Below, piece after piece: positions 1 to 9,199 of a DNA stretch of 47,901 nt (within the stretch, counting starts at the first letter, position 1; the number at the start of each line of letters is the position of its first letter). The stretch is from Candidatus Woesearchaeota archaeon. Lineage in GTDB: Archaea > Nanobdellota > Nanobdellia > Woesearchaeales > GW2011-AR4. A program made the position numbers and the translations under genes. The notes beneath the pieces were generated by a model. The model ran no database searches and was not told the origin of the DNA. It saw nothing but the letters and a program-made list of their open reading frames with translations. The stretch lies in contig JACPIE010000014.1 of the NCBI GenBank assembly GCA_016188245.1, positions 1 to 47,901 on the forward strand, written 5' to 3'.

Positions 1-1
1 A

Positions 2-670
2 ATAGCGGAAAAGCACAGCCTAAAAGTGGTAGAAGACGCTGCCCAGGCCCACAATGCGTCATACAAGAATAAAAAAGCAGGCTCCATGGGAGATGTAAGC
101 TGCTTCTCATTCTATCCGGGAAAAAATCTTGGGGCATACGGAGAGGCAGGGGCTGTCTGCACAAATGATGAGGGCATCGCAAAAAATCTGATTTTGCTCA
201 GGCAGCATGGGGAGCTTGTAAGGTATTATCATGACATAATCGGCGACAACTGCAGGATGGAGGCATTTCAGGGCGCTGTGCTTGGTGTAAAAATAAAACA
301 CATAGAAGAATGGACTGAAAAAAGGAGAAAAAATGCAGAATGCTACAACGAGCTGATGAATGAACTTGATGTCGTTCTTCCTCATGAAGCGGATTATGCA
401 AGGCATGTTTACCATATTTATGCAATAAGGGCCAAAAATCGCGACAGGCTGAGAGATTTTCTCGGCAAAAACGGAGTATCAACCGGAGTGCACTACCCGA
501 TTCCTGTCCATCTCCAGAAAGCCTATTCTTTCATGGGCCTAAAAAAAGGCGCATTTCCGATAGCTGAAAAAGTTTCAGATGAAATTTTATCGCTTCCGAT
601 GTATCCTGAGCTCTCAGAAGAGCAAATGGAATATGTCTCAAAAGCTGTAAAAGGCTTTGAAAATGCATGA
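2..670 (+). CDS. DegT/DnrJ/EryC1/StrS-family sugar aminotransferase (3' part)
   Basis: The reading frame is open from base 2, so the gene begins before the window and the first visible GTG (26) is not its start. The family makes amino sugars by PLP-dependent transamination of nucleotide-linked keto sugars. The visible part has the family's EDAAQAH block and the FSFYPGKNLGA block, whose lysine is the expected PLP Schiff-base residue. It also has the GVHYPIPVHLQKAY segment near the C terminus. About 220 of the usual 360-400 residues are present. It overlaps the next gene by 4 bases (ATGA), so the two are co-transcribed. It opens the glycan locus. The substrate cannot be told. Confidence 0.9.
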   Translation: MAEKHSLKVVEDAAQAHNASYKNKKAGSMGDVSCFSFYPGKNLGAYGEAGAVCTNDEGIAKNLILLRQHGELVRYYHDIIGDNCRMEAFQGAVLGVKIKHIEEWTEKRRKNAECYNELMNELDVVLPHEADYARHVYHIYAIRAKNRDRLRDFLGKNGVSTGVHYPIPVHLQKAYSFMGLKKGAFPIAEKVSDEILSLPMYPELSEEQMEYVSKAVKGFENA

Positions 671-1269
671 AAATGCTAAAATTTCTCGTAAAAGGAATAA
701 CAAAAGCGCTTTCGACTAATTTTTTCGCAAAGCTCCTGTTCGGAGTGGACTGCAGCCAAAGCAATATCTATTACCAGATAGGATTTTCAACAATCCTAAT
801 GAAAAAATCCCTGAAAAAATTCGTAAAGCCTCACGACAAGGTGATTGATATCGGGACAGGCGCATTTGCCATACACGCCATCTGGATAAAAAAGAATATT
901 GGGGCTGAAGTGACTGCCACAGAAATAAGCGATGAGTATATAGAAAGCGCAAAAAGAGTTGCAAAAGCTAACAAGGCAAGCATAAAAGTAATAAAATCTG
1001 ACTTATTCAAAAGTGCCAAAGGAAACTTTGACTGGGCAATATTCAATCCGCCTTTTAGGGGAAGGGAAGACTCTGACGGGTATAGGATAACTGAAAGGCT
1101 CCTGAAAGAATCCCCTAAAAACATAAAGCTGATGATTGTATCAAATGCTTTTTACGCAGATTTGAGAAGGATTGAGGGAATAATAAGAGATAATGGTTAT
1201 GCCATGATAGAAGTTATAACTGCATTTCTTAACCCGTCAAAAGTTTATGTGATTGAAAAAAGAACTTAG
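667..1269 (+). CDS. Class I SAM-dependent methyltransferase, NPPF type
   Basis: This 200-residue protein has a Rossmann-type SAM-binding motif I (VIDIGTGAFAIH, about residue 62) and an acidic residue in ATEIS at strand 2. Its NPPF motif (about residue 120) is typical of enzymes that methylate exocyclic amino groups or amide nitrogens in nucleic acids or proteins (HemK/PrmC-like, RsmC-like). The substrate is not evident; a role in glycan modification is inferred only from position. The start overlaps the stop of the aminotransferase as ATGA. Its end overlaps the end of the convergent deacetylase-like gene by 4 bases. Confidence 0.75.
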   Translation: MKMLKFLVKGITKALSTNFFAKLLFGVDCSQSNIYYQIGFSTILMKKSLKKFVKPHDKVIDIGTGAFAIHAIWIKKNIGAEVTATEISDEYIESAKRVAKANKASIKVIKSDLFKSAKGNFDWAIFNPPFRGREDSDGYRITERLLKESPKNIKLMIVSNAFYADLRRIEGIIRDNGYAMIEVITAFLNPSKVYVIEKRT

Positions 1270-3473
1270 GAGATCACTACACGCTTTGCATTGGACGGCA
1301 GATTGTACATCACCAGTTTCTTGCCTATGAATTTATAGCTTGCATCAGAATAAGTTTTCCCATCCTGTGTAAACTGTATTCTCTTTATTTTTTTGATTAT
1401 GCGCTGGATTAGCGTAATTTCAGTTAAAAAATACTGCGGCAGGCTGTTTTCCATATCGAATGCAAAACTTTTCCCTTTTTTCCTTGGAGGGCTTAGGGTT
1501 ATGCTTTCCCTTGCCTTGTAGTATTTGATTATGTCATCTGCGCCTGCAAACCACACATCTTTGTGCTTTTCAAAAAATCTGAACATTTTGATGACGTGGC
1601 TTGGGCATTCTGCGCCGTATTCCGGAACATGCCCGGATATCAGCATGTAGTCACAGCCGTTCCTGTGCCTTTCAGTGAATTCGTCCTTTATTCTTTTGCA
1701 ACTGCTTTTGTCAAAAAATTCGCCTACGCAGATTCCCCATAAAAGCGGAGTCGGAAGGAAAAAATCCAATGGGGAGTTGGGAATCGGCCATTCCCGTATC
1801 CATTGTAGGCTCCTTGATGATGAAAACGCAACCTTTGCCATTGTTCCTTTTTCTGTGGCAAGCCCGTATGAAGAAGTGTATGAAAAAACGTGGGATAATG
1901 GTGTTTTATTGCGCCATTTATGCACCCATACTTTCTCAGATGACAAAATTTCTCTCCTGACGGAGCCTGCGCTGAGCCTGTAAAGCCTCGGATGAGTGTT
2001 GGTATGCAAAAGAAAGGACATGTTTTCATTCCCAAATTTTTCTCTCAGCGGCTTGCCTGCCCCGATGAGGCAAAGCAAAGTGCTCAGCAAAGTCGAAAGC
2101 AAAGGAAATTTTTTCAGATAAAAAAGATTGTTGCCTATGAAGCAGAAGCGGTGGTAGCTTATTCCTAAAGTCCGCGTGGCTATTGCCATCTGCACCCATT
2201 TCGGAATTTTTCCTTCAGCCCTGTAAATGTAATCATTTATTTTTGCGTCATCTGTTATGGCATTAAATGCCATTCTTTTGTTGAATTTCCATCTTGTTAT
2301 GCAGGCGCTTGAAACCTGTTCAGGGCTTAGATGAGCAATGCTCCTGATTTTGGGCGGGTAAGAAAAAGCTGATGCTATGTCTTTGATGTTTTTCTTGCTT
2401 TTCTTACCGCAGCCGAAATACATCCCGATTTTCCAGTAGCTTCTAAGGGAATGCATTGGAAAATGTCCCTGGGGAATTCCGGTGCTCTCCGTTTCATTCG
2501 ACCAGTAAGGCTTTTTTGGCATGGACATTGAGTGCCAGCTTGCCCCAAAGAAATCCTTGCCTTTTTCCATGTGGATGCCGTCGTTTGGCAGGGCCACGTA
2601 AGGGCACATTGCAAAAAATGCGCCGTTGCCGCCGCCGGAAAAATACCCGTAATAAGGATGCTTTAAGGTCATTATGCTGCTTTTGCCCATGCCGTTTGTG
2701 AAGCAGGAATTTACAGCAATCTTTCCGCTGAAATTGTCGAGCCTGTACCACAGCAATGGATTAAGAGATTCTGCCTTACGCCCATCCATGCCTGCTGCCC
2801 TGTCATATTCGAGCTCAATTTCGGCTTTTGCAAGCATGTCTTTGCCGTCGGCGCTCCAGAAAGAATAGGTGATTGATACGGGCAAAAGCCCTTCTTTTGC
2901 GCATTTATTTCCTGATACTTTCATTGATCCGGTTACTTTGAATATCTTGACAATGGATGAGTCTGAAATTATGGAGAATTTTGCATCACGCATGCGGTCC
3001 TGAAAAAACGTGTCGCCACCTGAAGCTGCCAAGCGGATTGGCCCGTATTCCTTTCCGCCCATGCTTACTTTTTCTAGGGAGTACCCGTTTTTTTCAAAGA
3101 ATACTGACACATTTTTTGTCGAGACAGTGATATTGCTTTCGGAAATCTCCATTCCAATTTTATTTTCCTGAAGGATTGGTTTGCCGGGCTTGTTGGACAG
3201 CCTGTATGCAATGCGGATGTGCTTTGCATTGCCGCTGCCTGCTATGACTGCAATATGGTTTTTGCCATGGCTTTTGCCGCCGGAATATGAATATTTTCCG
3301 GAATGCCCTTTCATGCCTATCAGCTCAAATAGCAGCTTCCTTCCGTTGCTGTCGATAACCTTAATGCTGTTAAAGTCGGTGTTCCCGGGAAATTTTAGCT
3401 CGTCAAAGCTTACCAGGAGCAGAGAATCCTTGTTAAGAGGAGCTACATTTAATAGGATATATTCTTCTATCAT
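1266..3473 (-). CDS. Large protein with polysaccharide-deacetylase-like (NodB-fold) C-terminal half
   Basis: This is a 735-residue protein. Residues 1-390 look beta-rich and match no family I recognise; a carbohydrate-binding or glycosidase-like beta-sandwich is possible. The second half has features of the NodB deacetylase fold: an ITDDAK segment (406-411) resembling the catalytic TFDD motif, HTNTHPRL (490-497) resembling the metal-binding H-x-x-x-H motif, and SGHVPEYG (613-620) resembling the late histidine motif. A hydrophobic stretch lies at about 455-470. No signal peptide is visible. The gene follows the GT4 gene with a 4-base overlap, suggesting the two act on the same glycan. The fold assignment is inferred from short motifs. 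Confidence 0.55.
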   Translation of the reverse strand: MIEEYILLNVAPLNKDSLLLVSFDELKFPGNTDFNSIKVIDSNGRKLLFELIGMKGHSGKYSYSGGKSHGKNHIAVIAGSGNAKHIRIAYRLSNKPGKPILQENKIGMEISESNITVSTKNVSVFFEKNGYSLEKVSMGGKEYGPIRLAASGGDTFFQDRMRDAKFSIISDSSIVKIFKVTGSMKVSGNKCAKEGLLPVSITYSFWSADGKDMLAKAEIELEYDRAAGMDGRKAESLNPLLWYRLDNFSGKIAVNSCFTNGMGKSSIMTLKHPYYGYFSGGGNGAFFAMCPYVALPNDGIHMEKGKDFFGASWHSMSMPKKPYWSNETESTGIPQGHFPMHSLRSYWKIGMYFGCGKKSKKNIKDIASAFSYPPKIRSIAHLSPEQVSSACITRWKFNKRMAFNAITDDAKINDYIYRAEGKIPKWVQMAIATRTLGISYHRFCFIGNNLFYLKKFPLLSTLLSTLLCLIGAGKPLREKFGNENMSFLLHTNTHPRLYRLSAGSVRREILSSEKVWVHKWRNKTPLSHVFSYTSSYGLATEKGTMAKVAFSSSRSLQWIREWPIPNSPLDFFLPTPLLWGICVGEFFDKSSCKRIKDEFTERHRNGCDYMLISGHVPEYGAECPSHVIKMFRFFEKHKDVWFAGADDIIKYYKARESITLSPPRKKGKSFAFDMENSLPQYFLTEITLIQRIIKKIKRIQFTQDGKTYSDASYKFIGKKLVMYNLPSNAKRVVIS

Positions 3474-4684
3474 TTTACCTGCGCAAATAGCTCGTCAAAT
3501 TTTTTTCCCATCAGTTTCCAGGAATATTTTTCCCTGATTTTCCTCTGGCCGCTCAAAGCCAGCCTTTTTCTCAAGTTCCTGTCGAGCAGCAGCTTTATGA
3601 TTGAATCTGCCAGCTGATTCGGATCCTTCTGCCTTACCAAAAGCCCTGTCTTGTTGTGCTCTATGATGTCCGGGATTCCGCCGACATTGCTGCCCACAAC
3701 ACAAGTTCCTGACGCCAGCGCCTCGAGAAACACAACGCCGAGCCCTTCTGTATCGCCGCTTTTAGTTACGATTGACGGGCCGGCAAACAGGTCAGCGCTT
3801 GCATAAAATTTTGGCAGTTCAGTGTTGCCTACCTTTCCGGCGAAGATTATATTCTTGCCAAGTCCTAGCTTTTTTGCCAGGGCTTCAAGGCTGCCCCTTT
3901 CAGGGCCGTCCCCAACAATTACGAGCTTTGCATCGGGAAGCCTCTTTACAACTTTTTCCATTGCCATTACAAGGTATTTTATGCCTTTTTTTTCAGCAAG
4001 CCTGCCTACACTCAAAATGAATTCTTTTTTTATGCCGAATTTTTTCCTTAAGGCAGTATTTTTATTATTACTTGCAAACAGATTTAAATCGACGCCCATG
4101 GGGAGTACCTGTATGTCTTTCGCTGCCGATATTTTTTTTAATTCTTTTTTCGTGTAGCTGCTGTTCGCAGTGCAAAAATCAGAATTTTTTATGGCTAGAT
4201 TTGAGAGAAATCTAAAAAACTTGTTTTTCAGCGGAAAAACATCGCCTGCATGAGCTGTTGCCACATACGGGACATTAAACAGCTTTTTGCACAGGCAGGC
4301 CGAAAATCCCTGGGGCAGGATCCAGTGGGCATGCACGACATCAATCTTTTCCTTTTTTATCAGCCTGGCCATGTTAAAAAATTCAAAGGCGACAAGCAAG
4401 GGCAGCTGGAATACTGCAATCCTGTATTTTTTGAGGTTGCCGAAAATCCCGCCTTCGTAGCAGACTTTCTGCAGGCTGTACGGTAAAAAATAGCTGAACC
4501 TGTATATCCTAACGCCGTCAATGACCTCAAATTTCTTTGCATTGTGAAAATGCGGCGCCAGCACAACCACTTTATGGCCATATCCTGCCAGCAGCCTGCT
4601 CAGCACAAACACAAAATTCGGCTCTGTGTCATTCTTCCACCTTGGAAATGTTGTGGCTGCCACTAAGATGCTCTTGTTTGGCAT
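3470..4684 (-). CDS. Glycosyltransferase family 4 (GT-B fold)
   Basis: This 404-residue protein has the usual GT4 length. It shows a GT-B C-terminal domain: SVGRLAEKKG (about 222), a GDGPER loop, and the E-x7-E motif EGLGVVFLEALASG (about 315) that binds the donor nucleotide sugar. NVGGIPDII follows, as is typical of retaining GT4 enzymes. It probably adds a sugar to a lipid-linked or surface glycan at the inner face of the membrane. A TATA-like TTTTTAAAC on the minus strand (centre about 4711) lies 27 bases upstream of the ATG, so the mRNA is probably leaderless. It is the first gene of a two-gene operon with the deacetylase-like gene. Confidence 0.92.
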   Translation of the reverse strand: MPNKSILVAATTFPRWKNDTEPNFVFVLSRLLAGYGHKVVVLAPHFHNAKKFEVIDGVRIYRFSYFLPYSLQKVCYEGGIFGNLKKYRIAVFQLPLLVAFEFFNMARLIKKEKIDVVHAHWILPQGFSACLCKKLFNVPYVATAHAGDVFPLKNKFFRFLSNLAIKNSDFCTANSSYTKKELKKISAAKDIQVLPMGVDLNLFASNNKNTALRKKFGIKKEFILSVGRLAEKKGIKYLVMAMEKVVKRLPDAKLVIVGDGPERGSLEALAKKLGLGKNIIFAGKVGNTELPKFYASADLFAGPSIVTKSGDTEGLGVVFLEALASGTCVVGSNVGGIPDIIEHNKTGLLVRQKDPNQLADSIIKLLLDRNLRKRLALSGQRKIREKYSWKLMGKKFDELFAQVK

Positions 4685-4749
4685 ACATCCAAGAAAGTAG
4701 TTATTTGTTTAAAAAGCTTGCCAAGCACTCATGCCCGGGAAGACTGCAC

Positions 4750-6237
4750 CTAGGAAGCCAGCACATTCCTTAAAGTCCTGTAAACCTTGAGCTCCGGGGT
4801 GAATGAGAAAAGCCCGCGCTTCCACCTGAATTCAAGCCATTTCATTACAATTGAGTAAGGGAATTTGTTCCATTTAGGGAACAGGTACTTGAACCAGTCT
4901 GAATTAAGATAAGATATCTGCTGGATATTGTGAAGGTAGTCTGTGTCGGTTTCGCATAAGCTGATGTCAACCAGCGTGCTTCCCCAGTAAAACTTCGACC
5001 ATTCTTCAAAGCTTTGTGGCGGCTTAAATCCATGTTTTAGCGCAAGCTCGTACAAAGGCGTGCCTGGATAAGGAGTATAGACGCTTATGCCATGGACCTG
5101 GGTTCTCGGGTTTTCCTCCTTAAGCTTGATTATCATGTCGCATGTCATTTTTATCTCTTCTTTTGTCTCTGTGGGGAATCCTATCATAAAGCTGTACATT
5201 GGGGAGATGTCATAATTTTTAGTGTCTTTGTTTACCTCATATACCTGTTCTGCCGTATTTGGCTTGTCAATCATTTTAAGGATTCTTGGGCTTGCGCTCT
5301 CTATCCCGAATCTGAATGAAGAGCATCCGGACTTGACAACTTTTCTCTTTATTTCATTAGGCATGCCCGCATATGTAAAAACTGTAATGCCGGATGAAGT
5401 CCATTTTACATCCATATTCTCATTTATCATCAAATCGGCTACATCTTCAACTCTCTTCAGGTTCACAAAATAATTATCGTCATGGGCCCAAATCCCGTCA
5501 ACCTTGTAATCATCCACCACCTGCTTGAACATCTCAAAAGTCTTCTGGGCAGGCATTCCCCTCCAATACATCCTGTTAAAAAAAAGATTGTAGCAGAATG
5601 AGCACTTATGCGGGCATCCCCTGCTTGTAACCCCTATGTCCAGCATTCGCTTGACTTCTCCGTCAAACATCATGTTTCCTTCGTTGATGTATTTTTCAAC
5701 ATCCACAAGGTGCCACGGGGTTGGCTTTATTTCAGCAAGGTCCATGAGCTTTTCGTCTGGTGTGTGAATTTTTTCCCCATTCTTCTTGAAAGAGATGCTG
5801 TTGATTTTTTTTAAGTCTTCTTTGTTTTTCAATGAATTGACCAGTTTCTTGAAATTAATATCTCCTTCGCCTCTGACAATTATGTCTACATACTCGCTCT
5901 CCAAAGTCTGGTCCGCAAGCATGCTTGCATGAACCCCCCCCCACACAAGCGGAATTGTATTTCCGGCCAATGAACGGATATATTTTGCAGTTTCCAGCCC
6001 GTATTTGATGGGAAGGCCGGTCATCGCCGATATGGCTATGCACACGGGCTGCTGGTTTACATAACTGGTAAGCTTGCTTTTCCAATTTGGATCGACTCTC
6101 TGGTCAAGAATTTTGACATTGTAATCGTCAAGGAGCTCAGAAGCAATGGACATCAGGCTATGGGGAGGTGAAAAAGAGGTTTTCTTGGTTTCTCCTCCAG
6201 ATGGGTATATCAACACTACATCAGCGCTTTCTGCCAT
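4750..6237 (-). CDS. B12-binding-type radical SAM protein
   Basis: This 495-residue protein has an N-terminal cobalamin-binding-like Rossmann domain (about 5-140, with WGGVHASM and VRGEGD). A radical SAM domain follows, with the iron-sulfur motif CPHKCSFC (C208, C212, C215). The canonical B12 histidine motif DxHxxG is not visible, as in many members. The family includes methylases and other radical enzymes. The substrate is unknown; the context points to modification of a glycan, lipid or sugar nucleotide. A TATA-like TATTTAAAA lies about 47 bases upstream of the ATG, implying a leader of about 20 nt. It is divergent from the flippase gene. Confidence 0.85.
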   Translation of the reverse strand: MAESADVVLIYPSGGETKKTSFSPPHSLMSIASELLDDYNVKILDQRVDPNWKSKLTSYVNQQPVCIAISAMTGLPIKYGLETAKYIRSLAGNTIPLVWGGVHASMLADQTLESEYVDIIVRGEGDINFKKLVNSLKNKEDLKKINSISFKKNGEKIHTPDEKLMDLAEIKPTPWHLVDVEKYINEGNMMFDGEVKRMLDIGVTSRGCPHKCSFCYNLFFNRMYWRGMPAQKTFEMFKQVVDDYKVDGIWAHDDNYFVNLKRVEDVADLMINENMDVKWTSSGITVFTYAGMPNEIKRKVVKSGCSSFRFGIESASPRILKMIDKPNTAEQVYEVNKDTKNYDISPMYSFMIGFPTETKEEIKMTCDMIIKLKEENPRTQVHGISVYTPYPGTPLYELALKHGFKPPQSFEEWSKFYWGSTLVDISLCETDTDYLHNIQQISYLNSDWFKYLFPKWNKFPYSIVMKWLEFRWKRGLFSFTPELKVYRTLRNVLAS

Positions 6238-6358
6238 TCAATTCACTCTGTTATCAGTATTTGATTGAGTTTTGTATTTAAAACTATCGAAAAATTGGTA
6301 TGATTTATTTATGCACCAAACCAAATCTTTAAATAAATAACACTTGCTTCCGCAGGCA

Positions 6359-7801
6359 ATGGGCAGCGTAAGGAGAATTGCAGCCAATACTGTATTTTTA
6401 AGCATCGCCGAAGTAGCTGTGAAGATTGCACAATTCTTCATTTTTGTGTATGTGGCAAGGCAGCTGGGCAATGCTGTTTTTGGAAGATTTAACTTCGCTT
6501 ATTCATTTTCGCTTATAGCTGTCATATTCATCGATATCGGAATAAACTATATGGTCATCAGGGAGATTTCCATAAAAAAGGAAATGCTAAACAAGTTCAT
6601 CAGCAACTCTTTGATTATAAAAACTGGATTGGGAGTTATTGTTTTTATTTTAAGCGCTGTTGCGCTGAATTTTTTAAACTATCCCAAAGAAACCAGGATT
6701 TTAGTTTATTTGCTCCTGGCATACATGTTTTTGCGCTCTAATACTGAATTCCTATTTTCTGTTTTTAAGGCATTTGAAAGGATGCATTATGAAGCTTTAA
6801 TAAAAGTACTTGGAGTTATCCTTATTCTTATTTTTGGCATAGCCGGACTGATGTTCACGAAGAACATAATTGTTTTTGGCCTTATATATGCATTGATTGA
6901 ATTTTTTGTATTTTTGGTGGCGTTAACGGTAGTAATAAAAAAATTCACAACGATTAGTCTGGAATTTGATTTTGCCTTTGCCAAAACCATCATAAAGCTG
7001 GCCTCTCCATTCACTTTGTCTATGATTTTTGCGGGGATCTATTTTTACATCGACACAATCATGCTTTCACTCATGAAAGGGGATGTTCCCGTCGGAATCT
7101 ACAGTGCTGCGTACAATATAACTTTGGCCCTCTTATTCATACCCGGAATGTATACGTTTGCCATATACCCAATTCTCTCAAGCAGTTATCTAAACAACAA
7201 GAGGCAGGTTAAGTTTATTTACGAAAGGTCATTTAAGTATCTGTATATATTTGGCTTGCCTCTGAGCATTGGGCTATTCATAATCGCAAGGAATGCAATA
7301 CTGTTCATGTATGGCCAGGATTATTCCCAGTCTGTGGTTGCACTAAAAATTTTGGCAGGCTTCATCGTATTCAAGTTTTTGAGCTATCTGATTGGAACTG
7401 TCCTTTCTTCAATAAACAAGCAAAAGTTCAGAATGTACGGCCAGGGAATATCTGCATTGCTTAACCTGTCATTAAATCTTGTGCTCATACCGAGATTCAG
7501 CTTTGTAGGCGCCGGCATAGCCACTTTAATAAGCGAGATTTTTTTATTCATATTCACTTTCATATTTGTCTCAAAATATTTTCATTCTTTCAATGTTTTG
7601 GCAATGTTATACAAGCCGCTGATTGCCTCAGTTACTATGTCGTTAGCCATAATTTTTTTAAAAATTAACATGTTTGCCCTGATAATTGTAGGGGCTGCCG
7701 TGTATTTTACAGCCTTGTTTTTGCTGAAGGCATTTGATGAAAAAGATTATTCATTAATGAGAAGATTAATAAAAATCAGTAGCCAGAAAAATGGTATATG
7801 A
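6359..7801 (+). CDS. Polysaccharide flippase (Wzx/RfbX-like, MOP superfamily)
   Basis: This is a very hydrophobic protein of about 480 residues with roughly 12-14 membrane segments and the N-terminal signature of Wzx-type exporters (IAANTVFLSIAEVAVKIAQF, then ARQLGNAVFGRFNFAYSF). Such proteins flip lipid-linked oligosaccharides across the membrane. I chose ATG 6359 rather than TTG 6344 because a TATA box (TTTAAATAA, 6328-6336) lies about 27 bases upstream of it, giving a leaderless mRNA. The next gene overlaps its end by 11 bases. Its place among glycosyltransferases and nucleotide-sugar genes supports the role. Confidence 0.88.
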   Translation: MGSVRRIAANTVFLSIAEVAVKIAQFFIFVYVARQLGNAVFGRFNFAYSFSLIAVIFIDIGINYMVIREISIKKEMLNKFISNSLIIKTGLGVIVFILSAVALNFLNYPKETRILVYLLLAYMFLRSNTEFLFSVFKAFERMHYEALIKVLGVILILIFGIAGLMFTKNIIVFGLIYALIEFFVFLVALTVVIKKFTTISLEFDFAFAKTIIKLASPFTLSMIFAGIYFYIDTIMLSLMKGDVPVGIYSAAYNITLALLFIPGMYTFAIYPILSSSYLNNKRQVKFIYERSFKYLYIFGLPLSIGLFIIARNAILFMYGQDYSQSVVALKILAGFIVFKFLSYLIGTVLSSINKQKFRMYGQGISALLNLSLNLVLIPRFSFVGAGIATLISEIFLFIFTFIFVSKYFHSFNVLAMLYKPLIASVTMSLAIIFLKINMFALIIVGAAVYFTALFLLKAFDEKDYSLMRRLIKISSQKNGI

Positions 7802-9062
7802 TACGGGTAAAGAATCTATTGGCTGCGGCATCCAAGTATCCGTGAAAGGTGCCAAGGAAGATGAGATTATTGACTTCTTGCAGAATGAGCTGCATGAGAT
7901 AGTATACTCCTATGTTAATGGAGGGTTTTCCAATAAAGGGTTTATGTTATATCCCTTAGTAAAAGATTTATCAAGCAGCAATAAAAGAAAAATCAGTTAT
8001 TTGAGGAAAGTTGCCGAGGCACTGAATGAGCGTGGCTATGATTTCAGCAGCACATTAAGGCTGTTCAAGAAAACCAGTCTTAATTCTGGCAATGCGCCTT
8101 GGTTCATATCATGCCTGTACAATGATTTTTCGGTTGCCAGAAAGCCCAAAACAAAGCTGGAAACTGCAAAATGTAAAAAACTCGATTTTGACCGGTACGC
8201 TCCGGAAGATAAAGAATACTTAAAGCCTGTACTGGAACTAAAAAAATTTGCGGACAGAAGATTGAGGGAGTTCCTGGTAGACCTGCATATACACGGCAGC
8301 ATCGGTACAGGAGACTACATCAAAGGATGGAGTGATTTGGACACGCTGATAATAATAAGGAAAAAAGTGCTAGCCAATCCAAAATCACTCGTCAAGCTTA
8401 GGGATCTCCTGTATATGTCAAAAAAGTACTTTTATAAAATTGACCCTTTGCAGCATCATGGCCATATGGTTGTAACGGAGCACGACCTTGGCTATTACTG
8501 CCAAACGTTTTTCCCATCAATATTGTTCAAATATTCAAAATCTGCTTTTGGAATAAGCCGCCTTGATCTCAGAGTCAGGAACAGTGAAAGGGAGAACGCT
8601 AAACGCTTTTGCTCGTTCACAGACTATTTCAGGGGGATATGTCTAAACAAAAAGTTTTCTATGGGCAGCTACGAGCTGAAATTCTTGTTTCATGCTGTTG
8701 CCCTGTTTCCAACAATATATCTCCAAGCCAAAGGAATGCACATATACAAAAAGTTCTCATTTGCCATAGCCAGAAAAGATTTTGATGACGCGTTGTGGAA
8801 TCCTATAGATGAAGTGACCGGCATAAGGAAAAAATGGAAATCACCAGGCGAGATGCCATTGATCGGGGCGGTCTCTGGCATAAATCCTTTGCTTGCCTAC
8901 CAGATAAATTCCAAGTATCTGGATATCTTTAATAAAATTAAAAAATGCAATGATTTTAATATAAAAAAAATCATAACCGGAATGTATGATCTGTCTGAAA
9001 GCGCATTGAAAAAGATAAAGGCTGAAGATATCGTAAATTGTGGTAATTGGTTTAATAAATAA
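7791..9062 (+). CDS. Nucleotidyltransferase-domain protein (polymerase-beta/MNT fold), role unknown
   Basis: This is a 423-residue protein. Residues 169-184 hold the polymerase-beta nucleotidyltransferase signature HGSIGTGDYIKGWSDLD: a GS motif followed by the metal-binding D-x-D of SDLD. The first 150 residues and the last 230 match nothing I recognise. Such proteins transfer a nucleotidyl or related group to small molecules, proteins or glycans. The 11-base overlap with the flippase gene means they are co-transcribed, so a role in the same surface pathway is likely. A 14-base inverted repeat straddles its stop codon, and a strong hairpin follows at 9106-9140. Confidence 0.7.
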   Translation: MVYDTGKESIGCGIQVSVKGAKEDEIIDFLQNELHEIVYSYVNGGFSNKGFMLYPLVKDLSSSNKRKISYLRKVAEALNERGYDFSSTLRLFKKTSLNSGNAPWFISCLYNDFSVARKPKTKLETAKCKKLDFDRYAPEDKEYLKPVLELKKFADRRLREFLVDLHIHGSIGTGDYIKGWSDLDTLIIIRKKVLANPKSLVKLRDLLYMSKKYFYKIDPLQHHGHMVVTEHDLGYYCQTFFPSILFKYSKSAFGISRLDLRVRNSERENAKRFCSFTDYFRGICLNKKFSMGSYELKFLFHAVALFPTIYLQAKGMHIYKKFSFAIARKDFDDALWNPIDEVTGIRKKWKSPGEMPLIGAVSGINPLLAYQINSKYLDIFNKIKKCNDFNIKKIITGMYDLSESALKKIKAEDIVNCGNWFNK

Positions 9063-9075
9063 CCACAATTTACGA
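9031..9075 (+). repeat. 14-bp perfect inverted repeat across the stop codon
   Basis: TCGTAAATTGTGGT (9031-9044) and ACCACAATTTACGA (9062-9075) are perfectly complementary, with a 17-nt loop. The stop codon of the nucleotidyltransferase gene lies at the loop/right-arm boundary. It may act as an mRNA 3'-end stem or processing site. Confidence 0.7.
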
Positions 9076-9105
9076 GATAGAAAATTGCGTGTAAATACAA
9101 CAATT

Positions 9106-9140
9106 AAAAATCCCAATCACAGCAAGCTGTGGGGATTTTT
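9106..9140. terminator. Bidirectional terminator-like hairpin
   Basis: AAAAATCCC then AAT then CACAGC on the left pairs with GCTGTG then GGGATTTTT on the right. This gives a stem of about 14-15 bp with a 3-nt bulge, A-rich at its base on one side and T-rich on the other. It lies between two convergent genes (ends at 9062 and 9200), so it could stop transcription from either side. Confidence 0.65.
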
Positions 9141-9199
9141 AAGCCTCAAATTGAGTTGGAATATCGCAGCAAGCCGGAGTATGAACCCAATTTAAGCAA

